DNA of 64,000 bases from Desulfopila sp. IMCC35006 (GCF_005116645.1 NZ_SWCM01000008.1:62001-126000), one strand, 5' to 3'. Shown: positions 53,122 to 62,608, counted from the first letter of the stretch. Numbers and translations: made by a program. The notes: generated by a model from the letters alone, not told the origin.

Positions 53122-54849
53122 ATGTTGCACAAGATGAGCATTAAATGGCGAATGTTTCTTATCCTTACCGGCATCGTTATCCTTTTTGGTGTTATGTCCT
53201 TTTTTGCGTTTACTATGTCAGCTCAGGTTCGCGATCTCGGACTGAAGGAAACTGGCGCGGTAATGATGGAGGATCAGAAAGCGAAGATCAAGGTAGCAAG
53301 TCATGCCATGGCACTGGCAATACATCAGGCCATAGAAAAAGCAGGCTACGTCGGTCAGGAGGAAAAGATCAACCTGATTCGCTCCATGGTTGATCCGATC
53401 CGTTTTGAAGATGATGGCTCCGGGTATTTTTTTGTTTATCAGAAAACAACCAACGTGGCATTTCCTGTCAAAAAAGAGAGTCAGGGAAAAGACCTTGGCG
53501 AACTCAAAGACAAAAATGGTGTATTTGTCATTCAGGAATTGGATAAACAGGCAAGGGCTGGAGGTGGCTTTGTCTCCTATATATGGCCTAAACCGGGCAG
53601 CGGGGATACTCCGAAACTGAGCTATGCGGAAATGATTCCGGAACTTGATATGTGGATTGGTACCGGGGTGTATATCGATAATATTGAGAACACCCGGGCG
53701 GCGCTGGATGCCAATATGAGAGAGCTGACTCGCGGGAAAGCGATCAATATGCTGCTTATTGCGGGACTGATCTTTCTGGCAATTATAGCCCTCAACATCA
53801 TCATCGTATACGGTATCACCTCGGGCCTTAAACAACTGATCAGCAATTTCCGAGATGTGGCCGAGGGAGAGGGTGACCTGACGAAACGTATCGTCATTCG
53901 ATCCGGTGACGAGCTTGGTGAGTTGGCAAAATTGTTCAATGTTTTTCTGGAAAAGCTGCAGGCGATAATCAAACAGATTGCCGAAAGTTCATCAAGTGTT
54001 AGGACAAGCTCAACTGAGCTTGCTGCTATTTCCCAGGACTTGCTCGCAAGCTCGGAAGACACCTCGCAACGGGCAAACAATGTGGCCGCTTCTTCGGAGG
54101 AGATGAGTGCAAATCTCAATAACGTTGCTGCGGCAATGGAGCAATCTTCCACCAATACCAACATGGTGGCATCTGCAGCAGAGGAAATGACGGCGACCAT
54201 AAATGAAATAGCCGAAAACGCAGAAAAAGCCCGAAGTGTTTCTGCTGATGCCGTGGGACAGGCCCTCAATGCTTCCGAGAAAATGGCTGAACTGGGCCAG
54301 GCGGCAGACAAAATAGGCAAGGTCACAGAAACAATTACCGAGATTTCCGAGCAAACAAACCTGCTCGCCCTGAATGCGACAATAGAGGCTGCCCGTGCAG
54401 GTGAGGCTGGCAAAGGATTTGCGGTCGTTGCCAATGAAATAAAAGAACTGGCCAGGCAGACTGCGGCGGCGACCCTGAATATTAAAGCACTCATTGATGA
54501 TGTTCAAGGTACCAGCAAAACAACCAGAGAAGAAATTAATGAAATTTCCTCAGTTATTGGCGGGGTAAATGAAATTGTTGCAACCATAGCAGCCGCAGTC
54601 GAGGAACAGACGGCTGCTACCCGGGAAATCGCCGGTAATATTTCCCAGGCCAGCCAGGGGATTCAGGAAGTTAATGAAAATGTCAGCCAAAGTTCCACCG
54701 TTGCGGCTGACATTACCCATGACATTTCCGAGGTATCTTCCGCGGCGAAAAGGATATCGCAAAGCAGCATTGAGGTTAAGGACAGTGCGGCACAGCTCCA
54801 GGCCCGCTCTGCGGAATTGAATGCAATAGTAGGTCGTTTCAAAGTGTGA
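53122..54849 (+). CDS. Methyl-accepting chemotaxis protein with Cache domain
   Basis: A 575-residue chemoreceptor. TM1 is at about residues 10-32 ([20 protein letters not shown]), a single Cache domain follows ([20 protein letters not shown] and [20 protein letters not shown]), TM2 near 210-232, then HAMP and the signalling domain with the same invariant tip as the receptor at 16725 ([20 protein letters not shown]). No C-terminal pentapeptide is present. sCache_2-type sensors often detect small organic acids. ATG at 53122 is chosen so TM1 lies near the N-terminus; 53134 is also possible. A strong terminator follows. Confidence 0.93.
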   Translation: MLHKMSIKWRMFLILTGIVILFGVMSFFAFTMSAQVRDLGLKETGAVMMEDQKAKIKVASHAMALAIHQAIEKAGYVGQEEKINLIRSMVDPIRFEDDGSGYFFVYQKTTNVAFPVKKESQGKDLGELKDKNGVFVIQELDKQARAGGGFVSYIWPKPGSGDTPKLSYAEMIPELDMWIGTGVYIDNIENTRAALDANMRELTRGKAINMLLIAGLIFLAIIALNIIIVYGITSGLKQLISNFRDVAEGEGDLTKRIVIRSGDELGELAKLFNVFLEKLQAIIKQIAESSSSVRTSSTELAAISQDLLASSEDTSQRANNVAASSEEMSANLNNVAAAMEQSSTNTNMVASAAEEMTATINEIAENAEKARSVSADAVGQALNASEKMAELGQAADKIGKVTETITEISEQTNLLALNATIEAARAGEAGKGFAVVANEIKELARQTAAATLNIKALIDDVQGTSKTTREEINEISSVIGGVNEIVATIAAAVEEQTAATREIAGNISQASQGIQEVNENVSQSSTVAADITHDISEVSSAAKRISQSSIEVKDSAAQLQARSAELNAIVGRFKV

Positions 54850-54927
54850 AAAAGTCTGTCTTGCAACAGTTGTAATGCTCAGGGAGAATGAGACCCTGGC
54901 ATAAACAGCCGGTAGGGAAACGGCGGG

Positions 54928-54961
54928 AACCCGGTTCAGGTTTTTCTGGATCGGGTTTTTA
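54928..54961 (+). terminator. Intrinsic terminator after the chemoreceptor
   Basis: AACCCGGTTCAG at 54928-54939 pairs with CTGGATCGGGTT at 54946-54957 (12 pairs, two G-U), followed by a T-run. Confidence 0.85.
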
Positions 54962-55001
54962 TGCGTGGAAAAAGGCTGACCATAGCTTGACCAAATCGTG
55001 C

Positions 55002-55043
55002 AAAAAAGAAAAAGGACCTACAGCAAAAAAGCCATAAGTCCTT
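55002..55043 (-). terminator. Terminator of the truncated tRNA gene
   Basis: On the minus strand, AAGGACTTATGGC and GCTGTAGGTCCTT pair (with G-U pairs) around a T6 loop and are followed by a T-rich tract. It lies just beyond the CCA end of the tRNA fragment, as expected for the original tRNA transcript. Confidence 0.7.
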
Positions 55044-55051
55044 GTATTTTC

Positions 55052-55099
55052 TGGTACACCCGGCAGGATTCGAACCTGCGACACCCGGATTCGAAGTCC
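55052..55099 (-). tRNA. 3' half of tRNA-Arg(TCG): attachment-site remnant
   Basis: Read on the minus strand this begins in the anticodon stem and loop (GGACTTCGAATCC, anticodon TCG), continues through the variable loop and a perfect T-arm (GCAGG-TTCGAAT-CCTGC) to the acceptor strand CGGGTGT and ACCA. The 5' half (acceptor strand and D-arm) is absent; the match to a tRNA stops at base 55099. This is the fragment left when an element integrates into a tRNA gene. The tRNA 5' side, with a restored copy of this 3' half, should be at the other end of the element, beyond the window. Confidence 0.85.
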
Positions 55100-55143
55100 C
55101 TTTTTTCCGCTTTCACCTACCTTCATATAAAATCACATTATCG

Positions 55144-55172
55144 TTGACAATCAGTATGTTATCCGTTATTGT
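55144..55172 (+). promoter_or_regulatory. Probable integrase promoter
   Basis: TTGACA at 55144-55149, a 17-base spacer and TATTGT at 55167-55172, about 95 bases before the integrase start. Confidence 0.5.
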
Positions 55173-55205
55173 CCTTCATGTAGCATCACTCAATTAAACA
55201 AAAAA

Positions 55206-55225
55206 GGTTGTACAGGGGTTGTACA
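55206..55225. repeat. Tandem GGTTGTACA repeat before the integrase
   Basis: GGTTGTACA occurs at 55206-55214 and 55217-55225, an 11-base (one helical turn) period. It lies between the att remnant and the integrase start, so it could be an operator or arm-type site. Confidence 0.5.
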
Positions 55226-55267
55226 AAATTCAATCTACTGGTTTTCCCTGGTCACGAAGGTGCATCT

Positions 55268-56509
55268 ATGTCTGAATGGAAAAAATCGCAGTACAAAGGG
55301 TTGCGGTACCGTGAACACGAGACGAATACCACAGGCGTGGGACGATCAAAACGGCCTCTTCGCTATTACGTTTCCGTCTATAAGCTGAACAATAAGACCG
55401 TTACCGATGTCTATGGTTGGGAAGGCACCCGCATCGTAAATGGTTTTCTAGGGGAAGGTGACCATCCTTTAACCGAGGACAATGCCCATCTGGTGTGTGC
55501 AAAACTCGAGGCTAATCGCAGAAGCAAAACGCCACCGTTTACCCTGGCCGAATATCGGCAGCAAAACCAAGATGGGGTGGAGGCAAGGGATAAGGCAAAG
55601 CAGGAAGAAGAGGCCCGCAACATCACCTTTGCTGAGATCTTCACGGAACATTATTTTCCGTATGTCCAGCATAACCGACGAAACCAGAGAAGCATCGAAC
55701 GAGAAGAGGATTTGTTTCGTTTATGGATCAATCCCGTTATCGGTGATCGGCCCATACGGGAGGTGATGCCGATACACCTTGAGAAGATCAAGAAGAACAT
55801 GGCAAAAGTAGGGAGAGCACCACGCACTATTCAATATTGTCTTGCAGTGGTCCGGCAAATATTCAACTATTCCCTAAACAACAATCTCTTTGTTGGTAAA
55901 AATCCGGCAGGAGCGACAGGTGGAGTGAAACGGCCAAAGGTTGATAATCGAAGAACCCGTTTTCTTTCCAGACAAGAGGCAGCTGACCTGTTGGCAGAAC
56001 TTTCGAAGAACACACCAACAATTCACGATATAGCTTTGTTTGCCTTATACACAGGCTCCAGAGCCAGCGAAGTATTCAACCTGCAATGGGGTGATGTGGA
56101 TCTGTTTCAAGGAGTAGCAATACTAAAGGACACCAAAAGCGGCAAAAACAGGGCTGTTTACCTCACGCAAGAAGTAAAGGTCATGTTGACCCAAAGGCGG
56201 TCAAAAGATGCACAGGCGGCCTCTCTGGTGTTTCCTGGCCGTGATGGGGTCAAGATCATGCGAATATCAAACAGTTTTGCCAAAGCAGTAGATAAGTTGA
56301 AACTAAATGATGGTGTTGCTGATCCACGGCAGCGGGTGATGTTTCACACCTTGCGACATACCTTTGCTTCATGGCTAGCGATGGATGGAATAAATCCCTT
56401 TCACCTTAAGGAATTGCTCGGTCATTCTGATTTAAAGCTGACAGAACGATACAGTCATCTGTCAGAATCAGCATTGAAGACGGCGGCACTGAGGATTCAA
56501 AACGGATAA
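55268..56509 (+). CDS. int: Tyrosine-family site-specific integrase
   Basis: A 413-residue phage-type integrase. The start at 55268 has GAAGGTG 7 bases upstream. An N-terminal arm-type region (residues 1-110), a core-binding SAM-like domain (FAEIFTEHYFPYVQHNRRNQ onward) and a catalytic domain follow. The catalytic set is complete: Arg265 in YTGSRASEVF, His360 and Arg363 in HTLRHTF, a His in LLGHSDL and the nucleophile Tyr395 in ERYSHLSE. It lies next to the tRNA-Arg remnant and points into the element, and should drive integration at that tRNA. Confidence 0.96.
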   Translation: MSEWKKSQYKGLRYREHETNTTGVGRSKRPLRYYVSVYKLNNKTVTDVYGWEGTRIVNGFLGEGDHPLTEDNAHLVCAKLEANRRSKTPPFTLAEYRQQNQDGVEARDKAKQEEEARNITFAEIFTEHYFPYVQHNRRNQRSIEREEDLFRLWINPVIGDRPIREVMPIHLEKIKKNMAKVGRAPRTIQYCLAVVRQIFNYSLNNNLFVGKNPAGATGGVKRPKVDNRRTRFLSRQEAADLLAELSKNTPTIHDIALFALYTGSRASEVFNLQWGDVDLFQGVAILKDTKSGKNRAVYLTQEVKVMLTQRRSKDAQAASLVFPGRDGVKIMRISNSFAKAVDKLKLNDGVADPRQRVMFHTLRHTFASWLAMDGINPFHLKELLGHSDLKLTERYSHLSESALKTAALRIQNG

Positions 56510-56591
56510 TTTTTAAAGAACGGACAATAATCATTTAACAAATAACTATTATAAAGAGACATCTTTGGGTCAGGAAGATTGTACGGGCCGA

Positions 56592-56831
56592 ATGGCGGTA
56601 ATGCAGGAAGTTTATAACGACATAGCTGATGGGGATAAGGTGATAGTCTTACGGGCACAACATGCTGACAGAGTAGAGTTTTGGAGGGAGGAACGCGATA
56701 AATTGGCGTGTCAGGAGAGTCCTGAGATAAGGCTGGATTTATTACAGGAAGAACTGGATGAGTTAAGCGAAGACCTTCAGATGCTGCTACAAGTTCTTGA
56801 CGATTTAAATAAAACAACCATTAAGCAATAA
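56592..56831 (+). CDS. Small acidic coiled-coil protein of the element
   Basis: A 79-residue protein, very acidic and helical, with a heptad-like segment (RLDLLQEELDELSEDLQMLL) that suggests a coiled coil. ATG at 56592 or 56601 are both possible and neither has a strong ribosome site; an in-frame TTG at 56565 is another candidate. No family is recognised. It follows the integrase by about 80 bases and is closed by a terminator, so it may be cotranscribed with int and act as a small regulator or antirepressor. Confidence 0.5.
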   Translation: MAVMQEVYNDIADGDKVIVLRAQHADRVEFWREERDKLACQESPEIRLDLLQEELDELSEDLQMLLQVLDDLNKTTIKQ

Positions 56832-56842
56832 TATCTCCTGAG

Positions 56843-56898
56843 CCGGGCTAGGTTGATCCCCGAAAAGCCGTAAACCCTGCGGCCTGCCCGGTCTTTTT
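56843..56898 (+). terminator. Terminator after the int module
   Basis: CCGGGC(T)AGG at 56843-56852 pairs with CCTGCCCGG at 56883-56891, followed by TCTTTTTT. The loop of about 30 bases is long and GC-rich. Confidence 0.7.
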
Positions 56899-56923
56899 TA
56901 TTCTGGGGTCTTTGTGGGTGAAG

Positions 56924-57775
56924 ATGAAACAGATTATAAACCTGTACTGTGTTGTTGCCAATATTGCGGGATGTGTCGAGTTTCAAAAACCGCTTAACTG
57001 GCCGCACATCAATGAGTTGCACATTAACGAGAACCCCGCACACATCAATAAACTCTCAACAGATGCGGTGAAAACCTTCTGGGAATCTGTTGAGGCCGAA
57101 ATAGGGAAAAAGAAAAGTTTTGGCATTGCTTCAAGAACTTTAAACCAAGCGTTGCAGTATAATGACGACCCTGTCCAATGGTGGAAACATGACGAATTGC
57201 AAAAAATCTTTGTGCCCGCAAATGACGCCGAAAAAGAAGGTCTGGATTTGCTCGCATATTTCACGGGAACAGGAGACCGTCTCCATGAAGATTATTATCG
57301 GCATTATCTGAACGTAAAACCCCATGGAGACGATGCGTTGAGAAAACCCGTCAACGGGTATGAGGATAGCGATAAATGTCTTCAGCTGGGGAGAATTGGT
57401 TTTGAATGTGGTGAGTTGGTCGCCATTTTGGATCGAAACAACATTAAGCATACACTAAAGGCTCTTACTATTGACCAGACCGAGCGGCTATCAGAACAGC
57501 CGAACTTGTCAGTAGAGACAGACGACGATTATCTCCTTGGCGTGAAGTTGATTACAGATAAAATCATGGGTGACTTTCTCAATACGACAGGAGCGACAAG
57601 ACCTGACTGGAAAACCTGCAAACGATGGATTTGTCAAGCCAAAGTCCCTAATGTTGCCCATGTATTCTATACTGGTGGACCTAATATAGAATACAAGTTA
57701 CATGCCGGAGCTCTTCCTTTTTTAAAGAAGAAATATGCTGCATATTACGACAAATGTGCAAAACACAAAAAGTAG
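56924..57775 (+). CDS. Hypothetical protein of the integrated element
   Basis: A 283-residue protein; ATG at 56924 is the likely start, with a TTG 12 bases earlier as alternative. It begins MKQIINLYCVVANIAGCVEF and is otherwise hydrophilic, with no membrane segment. Middle regions (RTLNQALQYNDDPVQWWKHD and LDLLAYFTGTGDRLHEDYYR) look globular and helical. The C-terminus (PDWKTCKRWICQAKVPNVAH, then PFLKKKYAAYYDKC) could hold a small DNA-binding helix pair. I do not recognise a family. It lies alone between two terminators, which is typical of accessory (moron or defence-like) genes in integrated elements. Confidence 0.6.
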   Translation: MKQIINLYCVVANIAGCVEFQKPLNWPHINELHINENPAHINKLSTDAVKTFWESVEAEIGKKKSFGIASRTLNQALQYNDDPVQWWKHDELQKIFVPANDAEKEGLDLLAYFTGTGDRLHEDYYRHYLNVKPHGDDALRKPVNGYEDSDKCLQLGRIGFECGELVAILDRNNIKHTLKALTIDQTERLSEQPNLSVETDDDYLLGVKLITDKIMGDFLNTTGATRPDWKTCKRWICQAKVPNVAHVFYTGGPNIEYKLHAGALPFLKKKYAAYYDKCAKHKK

Positions 57776-57786
57776 CTGAAAAATAA

Positions 57787-57872
57787 TTGACCACTCCCTT
57801 TGACTACTTAGTGGTCAAAGTTCTAACTGTAAGCCCTGACGAGATTTTTTATCTTGCCAGGGCTTTTCTTTT
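57787..57872 (+). terminator. Inverted repeat and intrinsic terminator after the hypothetical gene
   Basis: TTGACCACT (57787-57795) and AGTGGTCAA (57810-57818) form a hairpin; then AAGCCCTG (57831-57838) pairs with CAGGGCTT (57858-57865) and is followed by TTTCTTTT. The second hairpin is a good terminator; the first may be an operator for the genes to the right. Confidence 0.8.
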
Positions 57873-58019
57873 GCCCTCGCTTGTCCACTGGTTATGGCAC
57901 CTATCATGCTGATATCTAAGCATAATAACCGAGCATACCGGAAAACACTGCTGTATTCTGATGGTAGATGAAGGAATCATGATTCACAACTACCTGTCAT
58001 TGCAAGGGCAGGTTAGACG

Positions 58020-58292
58020 ATGCAGCAAATGGTAAAACAAATGAAGAACACAGTAGAGCAGGCACAAGCGGCGCGAGATGCAATTCAGGAGGCGGCGAAC
58101 AGATGGCAGGGAGATTTTCTAACCCGGCCAGACGTGAAGAGGTTCACAGGTGGAGCGATCAGCACCGGCCACCTCGCAAACCTGGACAGTAAAGGAAATG
58201 GTCCGGAAGGTGCTTTTTATCTTGGTAGGAAGATTGTCTATCCGAAAAATCAGCTTTCAAAATGGCTGCAGTCGAGGATAGGGGTAAAATGA
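58020..58292 (+). CDS. AlpA/excisionase-like small DNA-binding protein
   Basis: A 90-residue protein. After a helical N-terminal tail comes FLTRPDVKRFTGGAISTGHL, then an ANLDSKGNGPEGAFYLGRKI turn and VYPKNQLSKWLQSR. This is the winged-helix pattern of AlpA/MerR-like excisionase proteins that phage satellites and phages use to activate or direct excision. A start at 58044 is also possible because the first ATG lacks a strong ribosome site. Its stop overlaps the next start (ATGA), placing it first in a three-gene operon with the primase. Confidence 0.75.
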   Translation: MQQMVKQMKNTVEQAQAARDAIQEAANRWQGDFLTRPDVKRFTGGAISTGHLANLDSKGNGPEGAFYLGRKIVYPKNQLSKWLQSRIGVK

Positions 58293-58534
58293 TGCCAAAC
58301 AAGAAAGCGGTTTTACCCGCTCAGGCTGGCACCCTGGGTAAAACCGCTCCAAACTCAAACAACTGCCCACATCTTAGATCAAAAAGTACCAAAACACAAG
58401 ACCTTCCTTCACCTAAGCACGGATATATCCGAGGTTTTTTCGTATCGGTCTACGATGAAAGAACCTCAAATTATATCCTTTCTCCTGTCAGGTGCTGTTG
58501 TTGCGAAGCTGATAAGGGGAGGGTGCATAAATGA
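58289..58534 (+). CDS. Small hypothetical protein in the primase operon
   Basis: An 81-residue frame linked by 4-base overlaps to both neighbours (ATGA at 58289 and 58531), with GGATAGGGG in front. The first half is low-complexity and basic; the second half has GYIRGFFVSVYDERTSNYIL and a CCCC run (RCCCCEADKG). No family is recognised. The overlaps argue for translation, although the protein itself has little recognisable character. Confidence 0.5.
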   Translation: MMPNKKAVLPAQAGTLGKTAPNSNNCPHLRSKSTKTQDLPSPKHGYIRGFFVSVYDERTSNYILSPVRCCCCEADKGRVHK

Positions 58535-60972
58535 GCCGAGCCAGAGAAATTGCCCGTTTTTACGGGCAAGGCAAAGAAGAGAAAAACAGGGATGGTTTTT
58601 TAACTTTGTGTCCTTGTCATGGCGAAAGCACTCCATCCCTGTCCGTAACCGATGCCGGTCCTGATGACGTAAAAGTCTTCTGCCATGTTGGTTGCGACTA
58701 TAAGGCGATCAAGGATCAATTCAGGGCAGACGGTCTGCTCCCTGAGTGGAAGCCGGATCATGCTCACGATCAGGCATCGGCCAGGACCAAAACACCGGCA
58801 CCGGTCCCTGAAACGAAAGAGGCAGAGGATCCCTCGTATATCTGGAAGAAAGCAACCAGAGATCTCGAGCCGGTAAAGAAGTATCTGGCCGGTCGGGCGA
58901 TCACCATCGATCCCCTGCCGCCATGCTTCAAATTCAACCACTACATCAACAAGGAAAGTGAGACGGTCGACCTGATCGTGGCTGCAGCATCCACCCTGGA
59001 CGATACTGCCGTCTATGCCGTTCAGCGTCTCTTCATCGACGTGGAAAAAAACAAGAAGACCGGCGCAAAAATGCACGGTCCTTGTGAGGGCAGAGGTATC
59101 TGGTTCAATCGTGAAGGTGATCACACAGAAATCGTCATAGGCGAAGGCATAGAGACAACCCTGTCTGCCATTCAGGCAACCGGCAAGAACGGTGTGGCGG
59201 CACTCTCTACAGCTGGCATGAAAGGTCTGGTTATACCAGACAAGACAAACACCATTTACATTCTGGTCGACTCCGATCAGCACGATGAGAAAGAGCAGAA
59301 ATCCATGCCAGGACAGAAAGCAGCATGCATCCTGGCGAAAAAATTTACCGACAGCAGGCCAGGACGGGTTGCTCTTATAGTCTCCCCAGATGACACCTGC
59401 TTCTCAGAGGCACCAGTAAAACTTGACTTTAATGATCTGCTGCAGGCGGATCCAACCGGTGAATCAATCCGGTCCCGATTTGCCCAGGCAGTTAATTTTG
59501 AAAAGTTAACCTGGACTCCTCCGGGATCGTCGCAGGATAAAAAAGATCATTCTCAGAGCAACCATGATTCTGTTGACTATGTAACCGAACTGTTCAGTCG
59601 GTATGTCTTTGTTCAGGGAGAGAATAAAATCTATGACACATGGTCCCATGACCCCAAAGACGGCATGATGTGCAAAGATGCCTTTATCATTGCTCATGCC
59701 GGTCATTTTCATCACTACAAAGATGAGGAGGGGAAAGATCAAATCAAGCCAGCTGCTCTCTACTGGTTGGGTTCAAATATAAAAAAGACGGTCTCCGCAT
59801 TCAGGTACGAACCAGGAAAACCATCAATTTATACCGATGTGGACGGTCGAAGCTATTACAATACATTCCGGTTTCCGTTCCAACTGACCCCGGTTATGCC
59901 AGATGAAGAGCTGGAGATACGACTTCAACCCTGGCACAGGCTCATGGATACGGTATTCCACGAGCATCGAGGGTATATTGAGGACTGGTTTGCTTTTACA
60001 GTGCAGTATCCTGCGAAGAGATCAGGAATTATGCCAGTTTGTATTTCTCATGTGGGCCTGGGGAAATCGTTAATCATGGCAATCGTCAGCAGGGTGTTAG
60101 GGTCTCAGAATTTTTCAAATGGTAAAATACTCGACATTACCGGCCTTGGCAAATCAGGAGCTCAGTGGGGCGACTGGATTTTCAATAAAAAACTCTCCTG
60201 CATCGAGGAAATCGACCCGGAAGGCGAGACAGGTGTCAGGTACAGAGTCACTGATTCGTTAAAGGATCTGATTACCAATGAAACATTATCCGTAAATCTC
60301 AAAGGAGGTAAGACCGGCACTTATCGGGTTTACAGCAATATCATAGGATTCAGCAACCACAGAGATTGTTTGAAGATTCCTTATGGTGACCGCAGGTTCT
60401 TTATTGTCGATTCAACCGGGCAGCAATTGCTGTCATTCGATGAATACGGGGAGATTTGGGAGTGGATGCGAGACGACCGAAATATCATGGCGGTCTACCA
60501 ATATCTGATGTCCAGGGAGATCAGTAAAGACTTCATCCCTGGGCAGGCAAAGATGACACCGGCAAAAGAACGATTGCAGCAGGATGGCAGGAGTTTGATG
60601 CAGACCGCCTTCGACGTCATTATCTCAGATTTTCCCTGTGACCTAATGACCACCGGAGAACTACAGCTTGCTGTGTGTCAGGTCATGCATTTCCTGGAAG
60701 GTGGTGACTGGATCATGGAAGCCAGGAACCTGAATGCTGATAAACAGTTTAATGCGATCCTGCGGTCGATGACCACTCTCGTATGCAATGGTCACAGGCT
60801 CAGGATCCGAAGAGAGGGTGGAAGTCAGATGAACCCGTCACAAATCCGGGCGATTCGAAATGCCACAGAATGGAATGATCGGGATAGCGTGAGTATCAGG
60901 GAGGCCATGTTTGTCAAGATTCCTCTCAGGTGGATACGGGAACGAGATGATGAAACATTCACCTTATTTTGA
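58531..60972 (+). CDS. Phage/satellite primase-helicase
   Basis: An 813-residue replication protein. Residues about 20-70 hold a CHC2-like zinc motif (LCPCHGESTPSL, then VFCHVGCDYKAIK). Residues about 180-300 form a TOPRIM-like region (EIVIGEGIETTLSAIQATGK, then IYILVDSDQHD). The C-terminal half is an SF3/DUF5906-type AAA helicase with a Walker A in ISHVGLGKSLIM (Lys near 512) and an acidic Walker-B-like LSCIEEIDPEGE. Primase and helicase on one chain is typical of P4-like satellites, PICIs and some phages and allows autonomous replication. It starts in a 4-base overlap with the small gene upstream. Confidence 0.88.
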   Translation: MSRAREIARFYGQGKEEKNRDGFLTLCPCHGESTPSLSVTDAGPDDVKVFCHVGCDYKAIKDQFRADGLLPEWKPDHAHDQASARTKTPAPVPETKEAEDPSYIWKKATRDLEPVKKYLAGRAITIDPLPPCFKFNHYINKESETVDLIVAAASTLDDTAVYAVQRLFIDVEKNKKTGAKMHGPCEGRGIWFNREGDHTEIVIGEGIETTLSAIQATGKNGVAALSTAGMKGLVIPDKTNTIYILVDSDQHDEKEQKSMPGQKAACILAKKFTDSRPGRVALIVSPDDTCFSEAPVKLDFNDLLQADPTGESIRSRFAQAVNFEKLTWTPPGSSQDKKDHSQSNHDSVDYVTELFSRYVFVQGENKIYDTWSHDPKDGMMCKDAFIIAHAGHFHHYKDEEGKDQIKPAALYWLGSNIKKTVSAFRYEPGKPSIYTDVDGRSYYNTFRFPFQLTPVMPDEELEIRLQPWHRLMDTVFHEHRGYIEDWFAFTVQYPAKRSGIMPVCISHVGLGKSLIMAIVSRVLGSQNFSNGKILDITGLGKSGAQWGDWIFNKKLSCIEEIDPEGETGVRYRVTDSLKDLITNETLSVNLKGGKTGTYRVYSNIIGFSNHRDCLKIPYGDRRFFIVDSTGQQLLSFDEYGEIWEWMRDDRNIMAVYQYLMSREISKDFIPGQAKMTPAKERLQQDGRSLMQTAFDVIISDFPCDLMTTGELQLAVCQVMHFLEGGDWIMEARNLNADKQFNAILRSMTTLVCNGHRLRIRREGGSQMNPSQIRAIRNATEWNDRDSVSIREAMFVKIPLRWIRERDDETFTLF

Positions 60973-61693
60973 TGCTGAGGTACATACAACCAAGGGCTCT
61001 GGGTGGTTGTGCGTGGATGAGGGCTTTTGTGTGTCGTTAGTACTTAATACCAAGATCAGGTTAAGTGTCCGTAAATACAAGGATTAATTCTTGATGACAA
61101 CGACTACCGTACCTGAAATAAAAAATACCAAACACAGGTTAAGTTACTGTAACTGCTATACTATTTAATCTATTGTGCTTTGTTTATTATATATACAATA
61201 TATACACAATATAGAGGACAGTCGCATAGCAGTAGTGCAAGTGGGGAGTAGTAATAGTGTATCTGTATACTGTGGGGCTGGCAACTTTTTCAAAAACAAG
61301 GCAATCGAAGCACAAAACATTCATAAATATGTATAGTTTCAGGTAGATAGACTGTGTTTTGATTGTTTTTTGATCGAAGCGCAGGAGTTTAGAAAATATA
61401 AATTATGATGTAGTATCAGTATGTTATCCTGCTTGGTGCCATTTTTAATTCAGGTGGTACCAAGTACCAAAGCAAGCACAGATGCACTCCTTGGCTGATG
61501 CGACTGACATGGAAAGTTTAAAAAACCCAAAAGTTACCCGTGACACCCTGTGATACCCGTGATTATGGCTGTGGCATGAAAAAAAGGAGGTCGAATAGAA
61601 AGCGGCATTAAAACATCCAGGATCTTAACGAAAAAAAGCTCGAGGTTGTCATTCGGGCAGCCCGGTCCACAATCTTAACAATAAAGGTAAATT
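60973..61693. other. AT-rich non-coding region, possible replication origin
   Basis: No gene seen over 720 bases downstream of the primase. It holds two imperfect 29-base direct repeats (see separate entry), an alternating ATATATACAATATATACACA stretch near 61188, and two TACCCGTGA copies near 61545 and 61564. This combination suits an element origin or packaging region, but that is inference. Confidence 0.5.
61046..61152. repeat. Two iteron-like 29-base direct repeats
   Basis: 61046-61074 and 61124-61152 both begin AATACCAA, share CAGGTTAAGT in the middle and end in GTAA, with 23 of 29 positions identical and 78 bases between starts. They lie directly after the primase-helicase gene, a common place for an origin recognised by the element's own replication protein. 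Confidence 0.55.
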
Positions 61694-62608
61694 ATGAATC
61701 AACAGAAACACCATGCAGTATGTGCCCGCTGCGGCGATCGGTTAACAGATGAACCACAGGGAGCAGATTTTTGTCTCCCCTGCAACATCGACGAGCAGCA
61801 GATGCTCAGTACGACGCCATTGATGATCAAGTTTAAGCAAAGGACATACCAGGACCTGCTCGAACACTTCAAAGCAGCCACTGTGTACCAGAAACAGGCA
61901 TATGAGGACCAGATCCGCGAATTGCTCGATGAGATAGTTGATTATCAGGAAACTCTCGGCAAGATACCATTCGGCAGCATGCTACCATTGTTGGATCCGG
62001 CCCAGCATAACTACAGCCCGAAATCTCAGAAGGTCTTCGAGTCAGTGCAGGACCTGATTGAAGATTTTCGGGTTCAGGGATGCATGGACGGTGAGGGCAC
62101 CTACACCGACGAATTTGGCAAATTTATCCAGACAGCAAATTATCGTATTCCCTATGACGGGGAAGTACAGCCCACAGGAGCAGTTATGAATAGTAAACCC
62201 GCAACCGAACAGGCCAATCAGATAGACATTCCGAAAAACCTCTCCGCACAATCACGTCTTCTTTCGTCTCTGATGAAGATTAGGAAGTGTCCCAAGTGCG
62301 GCCGGGTGCCAATGTTTTGTGAATGCAAGGCATTCAGTAGATATCACGCCGTGACGCTGATCGAGGCCATTGCCCGGCTAATAACCAAAGAGGACCTAAT
62401 CAGGGCGATGCACAACGGGAGGCTGGGCGACGGCAAGACCTACTATGATGATGCGTGTATGCTCTGGTTTCTCCGAGAGGGTGAGGATCGGCCAATACAC
62501 CTCAATCCTTATGCCAATACCCCCGACGAACACTTGGCGGTCAATTTCACGATGGCCAGGGATCTTTTCCAAGAGGTGATGGCCGAGGAGTCAGCTATGG
62601 TCAATTAG
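61694..62608 (+). CDS. Hypothetical protein with two zinc-ribbon-like motifs
   Basis: A 304-residue protein after AATAAAGGTAAATT. An N-terminal CARCGDRLTD...DFCLPC (residues about 10-30) and a later RKCPKCGRVPMFCECK (about 195-210) look like zinc knuckles. The middle is helical and acidic (KQAYEDQIRELLDEIVDYQE). The C-terminal part (ITKEDLIRAMHNGRLGDGKT) is globular. No named family is recognised; zinc knuckles suggest nucleic-acid or protein binding. It lies between the putative origin and the HGG-motif gene. Confidence 0.65.
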   Translation: MNQQKHHAVCARCGDRLTDEPQGADFCLPCNIDEQQMLSTTPLMIKFKQRTYQDLLEHFKAATVYQKQAYEDQIRELLDEIVDYQETLGKIPFGSMLPLLDPAQHNYSPKSQKVFESVQDLIEDFRVQGCMDGEGTYTDEFGKFIQTANYRIPYDGEVQPTGAVMNSKPATEQANQIDIPKNLSAQSRLLSSLMKIRKCPKCGRVPMFCECKAFSRYHAVTLIEAIARLITKEDLIRAMHNGRLGDGKTYYDDACMLWFLREGEDRPIHLNPYANTPDEHLAVNFTMARDLFQEVMAEESAMVN

